From: Chromera velia
Taxonomy: Eukaryota; Sar; Chromeraceae
Direction: 5' to 3'
DNA length: 32,500 bases
NCBI GenBank assembly: GCA_018398765.1
Contig: JAHBMJ010001716.1
Coordinates: 15,611 to 48,110, forward strand
The position numbers and the translations under genes are program-made. The notes beneath the pieces were generated by a model. The model was not told the DNA's origin and made no database searches. It saw only the letters and a list, made by a program, of their open reading frames with translations. Position 1 is the first letter of the stretch, and each line of letters opens with the position of its first letter. This document shows positions 20,357 through 31,610 of this stretch, piece after piece.

Positions 20357-22200
20357 GCTCTGGCTAACTAATATTATTATAAATGTATGTAAGCGTATAT
20401 ATACATAGTCATCCATTTTTGTTTTCCAGTTTTTTTGTTAATTCAATTAGAGATTATGTCATGTGTATACATAACTAGTAAATGCATTTAAAGAATCATA
20501 TAATACGATTAATGTTTTAGCTGCGGCCCTCCGAGTTCCAGTATGTATAGAAATAGGATAGAAATAGGCAGCACGCTGGTTATGACAGAGAGATGATAGA
20601 GGGATAAGAAGTGATTAACCCAGGTGCTTAACATTGATGAGTCACTGTGGCACAAGAAGGCTTTAGAGCTAGTGTAAGAGCTAGCTTTATGTAGAGAAAT
20701 ATGAATCAAGTCTAAAATCAAGTATGGTATGAAGTTGAACGAATAAAAAAGTAGTTAACAAAAAGAAATAAACACTGTGCTAAACATTACGCTGGTACTA
20801 CAGAATGAGGCTCACTGAATAGCAGAATGAAGAAGCGAGGAAGAAACCTTAAGTCTATAGGCCCTTCTCATATATGGATGCGAGGTCAGTTATCGTCAAC
20901 AGGCGGAGGGATATTAACACAAATCATATTATCAATCAATATATGAATTTATTATTATAGAGGGTTGAACACTGTGTTTAGACCCTGTTCCTAACAAATA
21001 GCCATGCTAGGTATAGGGTGGTGCTACATACTACTGTGCTAAGGATGGTCCAGTTTTTTGAATAAGTACCAATTAAATTATGTCAATCTATCCCAGAAGT
21101 TCAATTAACGTCTCTCTGATTCAATCAATCTTATCATGTATCATTTCAATTCGATTTATTTGCACTATGATATTGATATACGTTGATCATTTATGTTTGG
21201 TTCGTTCACTAGCGGTCCACGAATGAGCAACAATTAATGTAAGGGTACATGCATAGTATGTTTGTGTGGTACTGAACGTCGCTTGAATTATCCCTCATCA
21301 GTCTGAGATCGCTTTGCTAGTCGTTTTGTTCTGAATCACGTTTGTTCATTCTTTGTTATTAATCTTTTGTTTTTATTCTATATATGCAATTGTGATCTGT
21401 TTCTGGATTGATCATTAATCAATTAAAGAAGTTGCAATGCGGTTGGTCTTTTCAGAATCCCATAAAAATGGATGCCTTACGTCTATGTATATGACATTGT
21501 CTCCTGTTTGCATGTTTGTATGCATGGTCAACAACTGCATGACTGATCGACTGAGATGCATACTGAAAACAAGTGGACAACGGTCCATGTCAATGGAGAC
21601 ATTCATTGACAGTCATATAGGAAATATGGTGGCAGAGAAGAAAAGCATACAGTCGCTCCAAAAGGTATTCTTATAAGATACGCCCTTGTCTATAATTCTA
21701 TCTTCTAAGCAACTGAATGCATGAAAGAAGGGGCTTGCTATCATGCTTACATTCATTCATTATAATCAATCATTCTGTGTATCTGTCTTTTTATCCATCT
21801 TTCTGCTAGTTTGACAGTGCGTATCTTTCTCTGTCTCCCGGAACCTTTATGCACATGTCACCGACTGAATTCAGTTTGTCTTTCTTCTTCGATTCATTGC
21901 TTTCAGAAATCATTTCTTCCAACCTGAAAAGGGGGCATGCGTGAGAAGGTGATGAAGAAACAGAAAGGGCGGGTTGAACAGCGGGGAAAAAAGAGTGGAG
22001 GAGGGAGGGGGAACAAAGGAAAAAAGTCCCCTAAAACGGAATAACTGAAGTTTTAGAAGTTAGAACACATTGTTTTAAGAACTTTGATTGGTTTTTTACC
22101 TAAAAACACTTCATAAATCTGACAAAATTTTATGGCAAAGTTAAGGGTTTTGCATAATAATTATTATAACAGTTTATTACTACTGGTTTGGCATGATTAT
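20357..22200. other. AT-rich DNA with no recognisable gene
   Basis: The sequence is AT-rich and unique-looking, with no long reading frame, no clear splice-bounded exon and no repeat longer than about 20 bases that I can see. It probably belongs to the same block of decayed mobile DNA. Confidence 0.5.
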
Positions 22201-22205
22201 TATTG

Positions 22206-22869
22206 CTATTGTCTAAATCAGGAGAGCGCCCCCTTGGTCGACCCCTCCTTCGTTGGAGCGACTGTGTCTTCTCTGATTTCCGCCTTCTGGAAATCAATGA
22301 GGCCGAGTGGCAGACACTTGCCTCTCATAGAGGCAGGTGGAGGGCGTTAATTCAAGATGGGGTGAAAAAGGTAGAGGAGAGAGCAGCGGAGGAAAAGGAA
22401 AAGAAAAGGGAAGTGAAAAAGGGGCAGAGAGATGGAGATGTGAAGTGTGAGGCATGTGGATGAACGTTTTCCACCCCCTGGGGGCTTCCCATTCACACAA
22501 GCAAAGCACACAAGGACCTCGCCCCCAGACAGCCAGAGCAGCCAAAGAAGGCAATCAAAGAAAAGAAGGGAAGCTGGGTTCAGGGCTGTCAGATGAAGGA
22601 AATTCTTAGAAAGTACAAGCAGGGAAGAGGATGGCGTTATGAGGTGGCATGGCATGGCTGGTAGTCAACATCACATGAAGCAGCCTCGCTCATGCACAAG
22701 CACGCCCTGCCAGAAGTGGAAGAGTTTGAGAAAAAATGCAGCTGTTAAACTATTTACTAAAGGTTGCGAAATAAGGGTCCATCATTTAATAATCTGCCTT
22801 GCGTATTGTGACTTGCCGAACGCTAGACGCCTATTATGGGCCGATAGCGATGGCGTATGATGATGATGA
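22206..22869 (+). mobile_element. 5'-truncated LINE 3' end with C2H2 zinc finger and chromodomain-like segment
   Basis: The frame starting near 22206 has the extreme C-terminal signature of non-LTR ORF2 proteins: RPLGRPLLRWSDCV followed by EWQTLASHRGRWRALI. A lysine/glutamate linker follows, then at 22446-22511 a zinc finger with exact C-x2-C-x12-H-x4-H spacing (KCEACG, TFSTPWGLPIHTSKAH). It is broken by one TGA at 22461, which would be CGA before a C-to-T change. Next, at 22590-22739, comes a chromodomain-like stretch: QMKEILRKYKQGRGWRYEVA, WHGW, a TAG at 22662, then STSHEAASLMHK and LPEVEEFEKKC before TAA at 22746. It ends with a non-coding tail and GATGATGATGA at 22869. The copy is dead: truncated at the 5' end, with two stops. 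RT and endonuclease are absent. Confidence 0.75.
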
Positions 22870-23439
22870 GGCTCTGCACTATTATTTTTAAGAACTCGAT
22901 ATGTTCAGTATCAGACCTATCTTACCCTAGCGGCTAGCCTAGCTTTGAACTTAAGTCTAAACTTCTAGGTGAATAACCATGAATTCATATGACACTTATG
23001 GAAGTTTATAATTTGTTTTCGTTTTGAGGGCCTTTCCTTCTCTTTTTAGGTTGAAGCCGCTTACTTTTTGCTTCCTCAGTGTGGACAGCGGAACTCGTAC
23101 TAACACTAGCCCCCACTATGGCACTAGCGCCACTGGAATCACCTTTCTTCTTCTCTGCTTTCCCTTTGCCCCCCCCTTTGTTTGCTAATGGACACTCCCC
23201 GGTAGCCTGCATACGAATCAAGCGAGGCGCCTTCAACAGCTCGAACGCATTGTCATCTTTTCTTTCTGACCTCTCTCAGATAGAATTAACTATTAGTTAA
23301 AAGAGTTAAAACACTGAACTAGGTTATAAGATTTAGTAGTTAGTTGACTTTACATAAATCATAAAAGAGGTCGGACATAGTTTTTTTTTAAAAAAAAAAC
23401 GCTTTACAAGTTTTTTTTTTTTTAAAATAGTGCAGAGCC
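22870..23439. repeat. Small inverted-repeat element abutting the LINE tail
   Basis: The first 14 bases, GGCTCTGCACTATT, recur as a perfect inverted copy at 23426-23439, followed inward on both sides by A/T-rich runs. No target duplication is visible. Inside, on the minus strand (about 23006-23260), lies a lysine-rich open stretch (FELLKAPRLIRMQATGECPL, then GGGKGKAEKKKGDSSG) of unknown origin. The left arm starts exactly where the LINE TGATGA tail ends, so one of the two probably inserted against the other. Confidence 0.45.
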
Positions 23440-24338
23440 TAGCTACAATAATCATTATATGAGTTATCTCAGTGTGAGTAGTAGTAGTAGTAGTAGTGGT
23501 AGTAGTAGTAGTAGTAGTAGTAGTGGTATAACCATGTATGTAAATTGTGTTAATGCAGGCATGAGGCAGCTAAGTATCATGATCTCGATCTCTCGGATTC
23601 TCTCCGCAATGGGTCTCTATGTATTCACATCATTCCTAGATCCGTTCAATCGGATGACATTCTGTCTCGGATGCATACTGGGCCATTTCGACATGAACCC
23701 TCATGCGGGTTGTTTCCTCCGGCCTGTGATGCACGGGTCAACAAAAGACGGATGGATCGAAGGGAAAGAGGGGGGTTGGACAAAGTTGCAAGCCACTGAT
23801 CGATCGAGACTCAAAAAGTTGGAAAGGGGACGGTGGGAATGATCGATTGATGAAAAGAGCGACTGCATGAGAAGGCGGGAAGAGAGAGGGGAGAGAAAGT
23901 GGGGCAAATGGAGTTGCACAAAGGAAAGGTCATGGAAGAGAACACACCACTGGCAGAGAGGGGGCATTGTTCTCTGCATGCCAGAAGGAGGTCAGGAAGG
24001 GAAACGAACAATGAGGATCCGGGACAAATGCAGACCAAAATTCCCTTGACCCCTCCCTTTCTCATTATGCGACTCTCTCTCTAGAATGGATAGTTTTTTT
24101 TTGATTGATTCAGGCTTCCCCTTGGGTTCTTTTCTTTCTCTCTCTCTTTCCTGCCCGCGTGCATGTAATCTTTGAGCGATCGAGCCTTTTGACGATCTCT
24201 CCACGCCTTCTTTTCTTCTCTTGATCTTCTTTTGCCCTTTTCGTTATCCTCTTTATTCTCCCATGAATGTTTTTGTTCTGAAAGCGCTGATCGAAAGTGC
24301 TTCTCTCGACTGAAGGCGAGAAGATACCGGCCATGCCT

Positions 24339-24376
<38 letters not shown>

Positions 24377-24732
24377 GGGATCAGATGGGCTGATGGATCA
24401 ATCAATCAAAGATGGGCTTTGGAGTGGACGGCAAGAGGGGGACGATTCTTTGAGTACATGCTTGTCTCCAGACGTTCCTTCTTTCGAGATGATTCATTGA
24501 TATAGAAGAAAAAAGAGAGAAAGAAAAGGGAGTCCAGAGGGGGAAAAGAGGATCGAGAAGAGCACAAGCGGATGCTGAGAATGGAAAGGAGAGATCAAAT
24601 GAAGTCAAGCAGTCGGGACGATTGGGTTCTTTGTTTGTTTGTTTGTTTGTCATTCTCATCATTGTTGTTCGCAAAACTTCATTGCAATCTCTTCCTCAGT
24701 GGGCTCGTGAATTCTTCCATTCACTTTTTCAA
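23440..24732. other. Microsatellite-rich spacer downstream of the minus-strand gene
   Basis: (AGT)n lies at about 23477-23526, (GA)n at 24340-24374 and (TTTG)n near 24636-24651. The part next to 24733 should hold the 3' UTR of the minus-strand membrane protein gene. No other gene is seen. Confidence 0.55.
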
Positions 24733-26006
24733 TTACTGCTCGAAGGAGGAAGCCGGAGCAAACCCCGCGTCCAGACCAGCGTTCGCCCTTTCACCCTCCG
24801 AGCCTGCCCATATGGAGCTGCCCGCATCGCTCTTTCCGTCTCTGCTCTTGCTTTTCTTCATTTTCTTTTCTTTCTTGCTCTTTTTGGACCTTCCAGACTT
24901 TCCACTCTTCTCTGTCATATTGTCTCCCTCTTCTCCTTCTCCCCCCTCCTGTCCATGATTGATCGGTCTGTCTTCTCCTTCACCTTCTCTCTCCCATTCA
25001 CTTGCCGTCTCTCCTCTCTCACTCTGTCCATCCGTCTCCTTACTTCGCTTCTTCTTCTTTTTCTTTGACTTTCGAGACGAACTCTCTGCCTCATCCCCTT
25101 CTCCTCCTGCATACCCCCCTGGTCCCCCCGGCTCCTTCATCATCTGAGAAATAATGGTGGAGGCCCCTACCCCCGTGTGCAGAGTGCCCGCATCCCACCC
25201 GGCACCAACCTCAGACCTCTCGCCTCCTCCGAACAACATCCCCCCCTCCGTCTCATCGTCTTCCTCTCCCTCCTCTGCTAGCATCATTCCTTCCCCTTCC
25301 CCCATCGCTTCTCCCAATTCTTCTTCCTCCTCCTCAATCCTGCGACTACGGGAGGACTTCTTCCTCCGCGCCCCCCCCGACCGCACAGTTTGCATATCCT
25401 GCAGGACGTCCCCTGCCGTCAGGTCACCCTCCATTTCTCTGTCTCTCCCGTCAGCAGATCTGTAATATCGGTTGCTCTGTGTGTCCATGTCCATTTCGGA
25501 GTCGTTGAATCTGTCTGCTCTGCTGCGACTGTGCAAAAATTCGGGGTTAAGGTTTCTGAACGGGTCTTTGTCTCTTGTGGCTGCGAAGTCTCTATAGACA
25601 TTCGGAGGGTTGGCCTCATTCTGGAGCATCTGGAGCTCTGATGCTCTGTCCTCCCACGCCCTCCTGAGGTACTCCCTCGTACGGAGACGGACAATGCCAG
25701 CCTTCAGCGATGAGCGCCAGCACTTCTCTAACTCTCCCGGGAGCAGGAGGAGCGCTAGGCATGAGACTAGGATGAGACCCCCTAGGATTGCAATCAGGAT
25801 TCCAAACGCTTCGGTGGTCAGGATGAGGAAGTCACGATCGTATTTCATCGTGACCTGCAAACACAAACGGAAGGCCAAAGAAAGGAAGAAACGATCTGTA
25901 AACACAAAATGAAGGCCCCCCGGTGGTAGGAAGAAAGGAAAATAAGTTGAAGGCAGAAAATACAGAAGGGAAGAAGCCAAACCGACAGCCACTTAGACAC
26001 AGACAC

Positions 26007-26093
<87 letters not shown>

Positions 26094-27921
26094 TTTCTTT
26101 GAAGGGATCGAGAAATTCTTCGTTCAGTTCCTCTCCTTTTGCTGCCTAGGGGAAATGGTTTCACATGCAGTTCATCTTTCGGAAATATGTTAATATGTAA
26201 CCCAATGAAAAGAAGACGGACCGAGACTCCTTCGTGAAACATTTTGTCTACTACATGAAAAAACTTCGTACAAAAAAAAAAGAAAAAAAAATAATTTGTC
26301 TTCTTCATGACCGCCCTTCCCTCCCGACCTGGAAAGGTTCCAGTGATTTTTGGTGTGCGTGTCTGATCTCTGTGGAGCTGTAAGAGGGGTCGTCGATGTA
26401 CACGACCTCCCCTGTGGTGGTCGGGTCGCTCGAGAAGTGAGACGACGGGTCTCTTAGCTTCTTTGCGGTCTCCACGGGCAGGCCGTCGGGCTTCAGATTG
26501 GGGGGGAGGACGTGACCTCCATAGGCTATGGTGTTCAGAAGAATAGTGGGGTCGCTGTCTGAGACCACCTTCACGTACGCGCCCTGTGTGGATGCTTGAC
26601 TGGTGGGAATGTAGGAGGCATAGGAAGAGTTGGAGCCGTCGAACGGGTGTTGGCACCCTTTCGCATCGCTCAGTTTGAACATTGTGCCTTCCTCGTTCAC
26701 CTGCACAGGCACACACAGCTCATTCAGCAGAGCCTCCATAACACACTGGACCTGGTACACCATCTTGGATGCGCCCTCCACCAACACCTGCTCTACCTTC
26801 ACAATGGCGTATTCGTAGTAACCCTCGCCGAACGAGGACTCGCAGGCTTTCTGGGTGTCTGTCTCGGCCTCCTCATAATAACATCCGATCAGCTGAGGAA
26901 CGCGGAGACTGGAGGGCTTGGAGGTGTAACATTTTTGGTCAGCGTGGGTAAGCGGAAATGCATAGTCTGTGGCGAAGGGAACTGTCTGGCTTTTGATGGT
27001 GGACGTTGTGGAGGATCCCTTCTGTGCCTGTATCTGCACAGAGAACGAATCTGCCCCTCCGATCGTCGTGTTGATGTTCGCAAAAATGTAGTGAGCTGCC
27101 CCCACCCATGTGCCTATGCGGCTATCGTCTAACCACAGTAGTGAGTCGTCTACTTCAAATTTCTTTTCGTCTTCGTACTCGACTAAGTCGTCGCCTGTGT
27201 ATTTTTTGGTTTTGAACGACGCAACTCCCTCCTTCATGTTGTGGATGTGGATGAACTCCCAGTCCTGCATCATCCATCCATCCATCCATGGCAGCATGCA
27301 TTCATTTTCATGAAAAAGAATTCTGTATGAAAATGAATGCCTTCATGTTGTGGATGTGGATGAACTCCCAGTCCTGCATCATCCATCCATCCATCCATCC
27401 ATCCATCCATCCATCCATGGCAGCATGCATTCATTTTGATGAAAAAGAATTCTGTATGAAAATGAATGCCTTCATGTTGTGGATGTGGATGAACTCCCAG
27501 TCCTGCATCATCCATCCATGGGAGCAGTACTGATGGGAACCTACAGCTACATACAAGCACTCCAAGTAGTACTGGTGTCAAGAAGTATTCATTCACTCCT
27601 GTGTTACATGCAACAGAAAAACCTTTCAATGGAGAGAACAACAAAATGCTCGGAGGATCAACACATGCATGGAACACAACGGGTCCATGCAATGGTAGCA
27701 AGAGGCGATCTGCAAACAATCAAAGTGAACCATCTCCTGTATAGTCTGGTTTTGCCTACCTGCAGCGACTCGGTCATCAGAGTCACCTCTGCGGCGACTT
27801 GCTGTTTGCGTTCGACGTCCTCGAGCTTCTCTGAAAAGATCACCATGTACACACCGCACCCAACACATAAGAGGCCCCAGAGAGCCGCAAACACGGAAAC
27901 AGCCTTGCTGTTCATGCTCAC
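24733..27921 (-). CDS. Two-pass membrane protein with lumenal domain and charged tail
   Basis: There are three exons on the minus strand: 27921-27760, 27264-26329 and 25854-24733, with all junctions in phase 0 (CTGCAG|gtaggc, tgatgcag|GACTGG, TTCCAG|gtcggg, gtttgcag|GTCACG). The 739-residue product ends at TAA. Residues ~7-29 (VSVFAALWGLLCVGCGVYMV) form a signal anchor. Residues ~55-366 form one soluble domain with several cysteines and two N-glycosylation sequons (INTT, NSSY), so it is probably lumenal or extracellular. Residues ~380-405 (GILIAILGGLILVSCLALLL) form a second membrane segment. The last ~330 residues are cytoplasmic by topology and highly charged, with acidic blocks and lysine runs (SRKSKKKKKKRSKE). 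I do not recognise the lumenal domain. Topology alone recalls TMEM43-like proteins, without sequence support. A second ATG two codons downstream could also start it. Confidence 0.8.
26009..26092. repeat. (GA)n-(TG)n-(GA)n compound microsatellite
   Basis: GA runs flank a TG run inside intron 2 of the minus-strand membrane protein gene. In the sense strand this reads CT, CA, CT. Confidence 0.95.
27231..27521 (-). repeat. Tandem copies of an exon start and its splice acceptor
   Basis: A unit of 109 bases (27231-27339) is repeated at 27340-27468 (129 bases) and partly at 27469 to about 27521. Length differences come from the CATC count. Read on the minus strand, each copy holds a GGATGGATGATGCAG acceptor and the first 34 bases of exon 2 of the membrane protein gene. 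Only the copy next to the exon (coding from 27264) continues into open coding sequence. The other two potential exon starts are 27373 and 27502. Confidence 0.9.
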
Positions 27922-28890
27922 GGTCTGGTAGTTACAAGAAAATCGGGAAAGACAGTGACTTCTGAAACGAGTGCAGTCGCAACAGCCCGCTCATTCAATC
28001 TGGCCAACTGTTGTTTGCCAGGCAGGCGAACGAAAGCAGGCTCAAAGACTAAAGCCAAAACCCACACGTGAAACGCGGAATTGGGGTGTGTGTATCAAAT
28101 TTATGAGCACCTCTTCACTTGATGAATGCTTGGTCGGGTTGATCGTGCGATGCGCTCTGACAGGAGAGTGTGTTTATATAAGTGGCCGGTTTGTTAAATT
28201 GATCGCGAATCTGCATGCATGCAATATAATTATAATGATGCATGCATGCATATACAAATTAACCGACACGCAGCTGTCCGCGTCGCTCGAAATGCGCGCC
28301 CGCGGGCGTGTGTGCGAAATGGCGCATACGTCAATACAACCCAGCCGTCGATCTACATCCATGCGAGCAACAGTTAATTCCCTGTCAAAACATGCAGCTG
28401 TACGACGTGTATACGTATTAATACGCGTACATTTCCTGGTACCCTCATTATCGTCTTGGGACGGACCATGCACTAAAAACGATATTCCAGAGCAGGCGAA
28501 GGCACTTGCCTCCTTTGACATCTCTTTTCAGGCCCAACAGCTTTGCTTTTTTCGTGCATGCTCGGTACAGCATGTATGTATGCACAGCGCGAGACTGAAT
28601 GCATACTTCTTTGTATACAGTTGGTTGATTTCTACCGAGCTCCCTGAGAATACGGCAGCAATTTGAATCTTAAGTATTCCTCAATGGAGTGATAGAGGAG
28701 AGACACTGTGCCACGACTGATGGCAGAGCACAGCGAGCGTGCGTGAGGAAATCAACAGTCTAACCTGCAGTCGTGACACAAGAGAGAATCGAAATTACCA
28801 CCAAGCCGAAGCCGAACAGCCAAAGAGAAAGACCCCTTTTCTATCAGTATCTTATAGAGGAATTCATTCAATCCAGACATATATAGACAG
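27922..28890. promoter_or_regulatory. Divergent intergenic region between two genes
   Basis: About 970 bases separate the start codons of the minus-strand membrane protein gene and the plus-strand gene at 28891, so promoters for both should lie here. It contains two TGCATGCATGCA blocks (28212-28223 and 28239-28250) either side of an AT-rich spacer, forming an inverted repeat. TGCATGCA is the target of a well-known ApiAP2 factor in Plasmodium. No TATA box or initiator can be assigned. Confidence 0.4.
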
Positions 28891-29379
28891 ATGAGTGCGT
28901 CTGCGGAGAAGTTCATTCTGCCGGTAATCCGGACGGACAAGAAAGACGTCAGCAGAACGGGCGGCGTCACTCCAGTGCAGTCCTACACTCAGGAGACAAT
29001 CCCCAAATTCGCAACCTACCCATGGGACAAGGTAAGCACCTGTCTGTAGGCATTCACGTCTTTATGCAACATTCACCCCCCCCCCTCCGTGTGTGTGTGT
29101 GTGTGTGTGTGTGTCTGCCGTTCTGCGAGAACCATATTCTTGGTTGGGAAGTCCATCCATTTGTGTGTCCAGCTTCCTGTTTCTCATCGATCCATCCGTC
29201 CTTCCATCCAAGCATGCATGCATCCATCCATCCATCCATCCATCCATCTGTCTGTGGGGAAAGAAAGAATCATAAACTGTGTCTCCTTCTCAGTCTCTCT
29301 ATCTGTGTATCTGTCTGCCTATCTACCTGTCTCTCTGTCCATCTGTCCGTCAGAAGGGAGAAGAAGAAACATATAGTCC

Positions 29380-29427
<48 letters not shown>

Positions 29428-29478
29428 GGCTGGCTGGCTGGCTGTCAGAAGAAAAGAAGGGAGAAGAAGAAACATACA

Positions 29479-29542
<64 letters not shown>

Positions 29543-30531
29543 GAAGAAAGAGAAAAAGGGAAAGTAAAGACGACATTGTCTGTCTGTCTATCAATCTATC
29601 TGAAAAGCAAAACACAAAGTCTGTGTATCCGGTCTCTTTGTTTTGGATCTGCAAACCAGGCAAATATGTGATCGTGTTAATTGCTGTCTATCTCTTTATG
29701 TATGTGTGAATGAATCTACGTGTCTGTACCTTTGTCTCTGTTCTATCTGTCTATTCATGTGTCCAAAACAAAGCCGTGAGACCTTTCGACGGTGTCCGCT
29801 CTTGATTGTTCCCCCTTCCGGGCAACTCTTTCATACTTCACAGCAGACAGCACCTCCTTCTGCCTCCCTCCCCCTCTCCCCCCTCGATGCAGGAATCAGA
29901 GAGAAAAAAGAGCCCCAAGCTCCCCCTCTCGAAGCTGACGAACCTCGCCAACACCAGAGTCGACGTCTTCGAATCTGTCGACGCCCAGTGGTTGGATGCT
30001 CCGGAGGCTGCAGGTCGGTCAGTCAGTCAGTCGATCTGGGTGTCTCCGCGGGGTGGGCTACATGCTTGTTTGTCCTAGACGTGATTTGCATCGATGTTGG
30101 GGAAGGTGACGTTTTCTTCTTGTACACGCACGGATCGAGATAAAACAGAAGACACACGGAGAGAAACAGACTCGCGGCCCCCCGCCGTCAGAGAATACCA
30201 CCATACAATCACTTTTCTTCGCCACATGTGCGCAAAACACATTCAATTTACATGTTGTTATGCTTCTGCGCACTCGTACGCACGCGTCATGTTCCTTCCC
30301 CCCCCCTCCAATGGATTCTCCAGGCGACCAGACGGGGATGGCGAAGGATGGGGGGGGGGCAGTGCTGACGAGAATGAAGACCAGCGAGGACTTCTCTCAG
30401 GTCAGATCGATCCCTCGTTTCCTTCCTTCCTTCTTCTTTTCCATTCTCCTTGGTCGAGATGAGACCCCGACGACAGCGGAACCAAAAAAGAGACGGGAAG
30501 GCCTACAGCATGTTTTGTGAGTTCAGGCACA

Positions 30532-30581
<50 letters not shown>

Positions 30582-31351
30582 AAGAAAGAAAGAAAGAACC
30601 CATCAGGTCCGTTGCGCATGGGGCAGGCAAATAAATGAGAAAGATAAGTGAGATCGACGCCTGGTTCCCCTCCCAAAGCATTCGAATCTCTTGCCCGGAT
30701 CCACAATTGCATGGTCGTTTGTATTTCTTCTCCTCTAGCTGATGTGCATGCAGGAGAGGATCGAAGAGGCTGGCTCTACATGTTCCCTTTAGTTTTTTGT
30801 ATCTGAAAGAACATCAATGATGATCTAGAGGCATGCTTGTACGAGAGAGAGAGAGAGAGAGAGACAGAGATGGGTGTACATGCAGGTGAAGTTCAAAGAA
30901 GCTCTGGAGGCCACCAACGCGCTCTTGTCTGCTCGTCAAGGCGACGCCCTCATTCCTCTGTCCATCTCTGGTGCTGTCTCCTCTGGGTTTGTGGGTCGGA
31001 ATGAGGTGAAGCACTTCTCTCTAAATCTCCCGGCCAAGAGGGTCCAAGTGAAGGTCGACATTGTCAAGAGACAAGCAAGCAGCAGGGTCGGTCGGTGGGT
31101 CGGCTAGCGTGTGTGTACTTCTAGCATTCGATGCATACATGACATCAGGAAGGAAGGAAGGATTGGGAAGTCAATTCGGAGACGTCCTCTCGCAATAACG
31201 AGAGCATCTACAAAGAGAGAGAACTCGAGCATACCTCTTTTCTTTCGGTGTATGAAGAAACATATGCGTACGTGTAAAGAAGTTCATGTGCACGTGTACG
31301 TATCTATCTACACGTCAAAGTTCCAATGTGTGCTCTGTGTGTGTGCTCTCT

Positions 31352-31383
<32 letters not shown>

Positions 31384-31392
31384 CTGTCTGTC

Positions 31393-31429
<37 letters not shown>

Positions 31430-31569
31430 CGTGTGTGTGTTTGTGTGTGTATGTGTGTGTATGTGTGTGCGTGTGTGTCGGGTGTGTGTGTGTGTGTGTG
31501 TCGGGTGTGTGTGTGTGTGTGTGTCGGGTGTGTGTGTGTGTGTGTGTCGGGTGTGTGTGTGTGTGTGTG

Positions 31570-31610
<41 letters not shown>

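Noticed and set aside
25832-26716. 294-residue minus-strand frame overlapping the membrane protein gene
   Set aside because: A shadow of exon 2 and intron 2 in another frame. The phase-0 exon model explains the region better.
29022-29567. Cys-Leu-Ser-Val repeat protein
   Set aside because: Translation of the TCTG microsatellites in intron 1.
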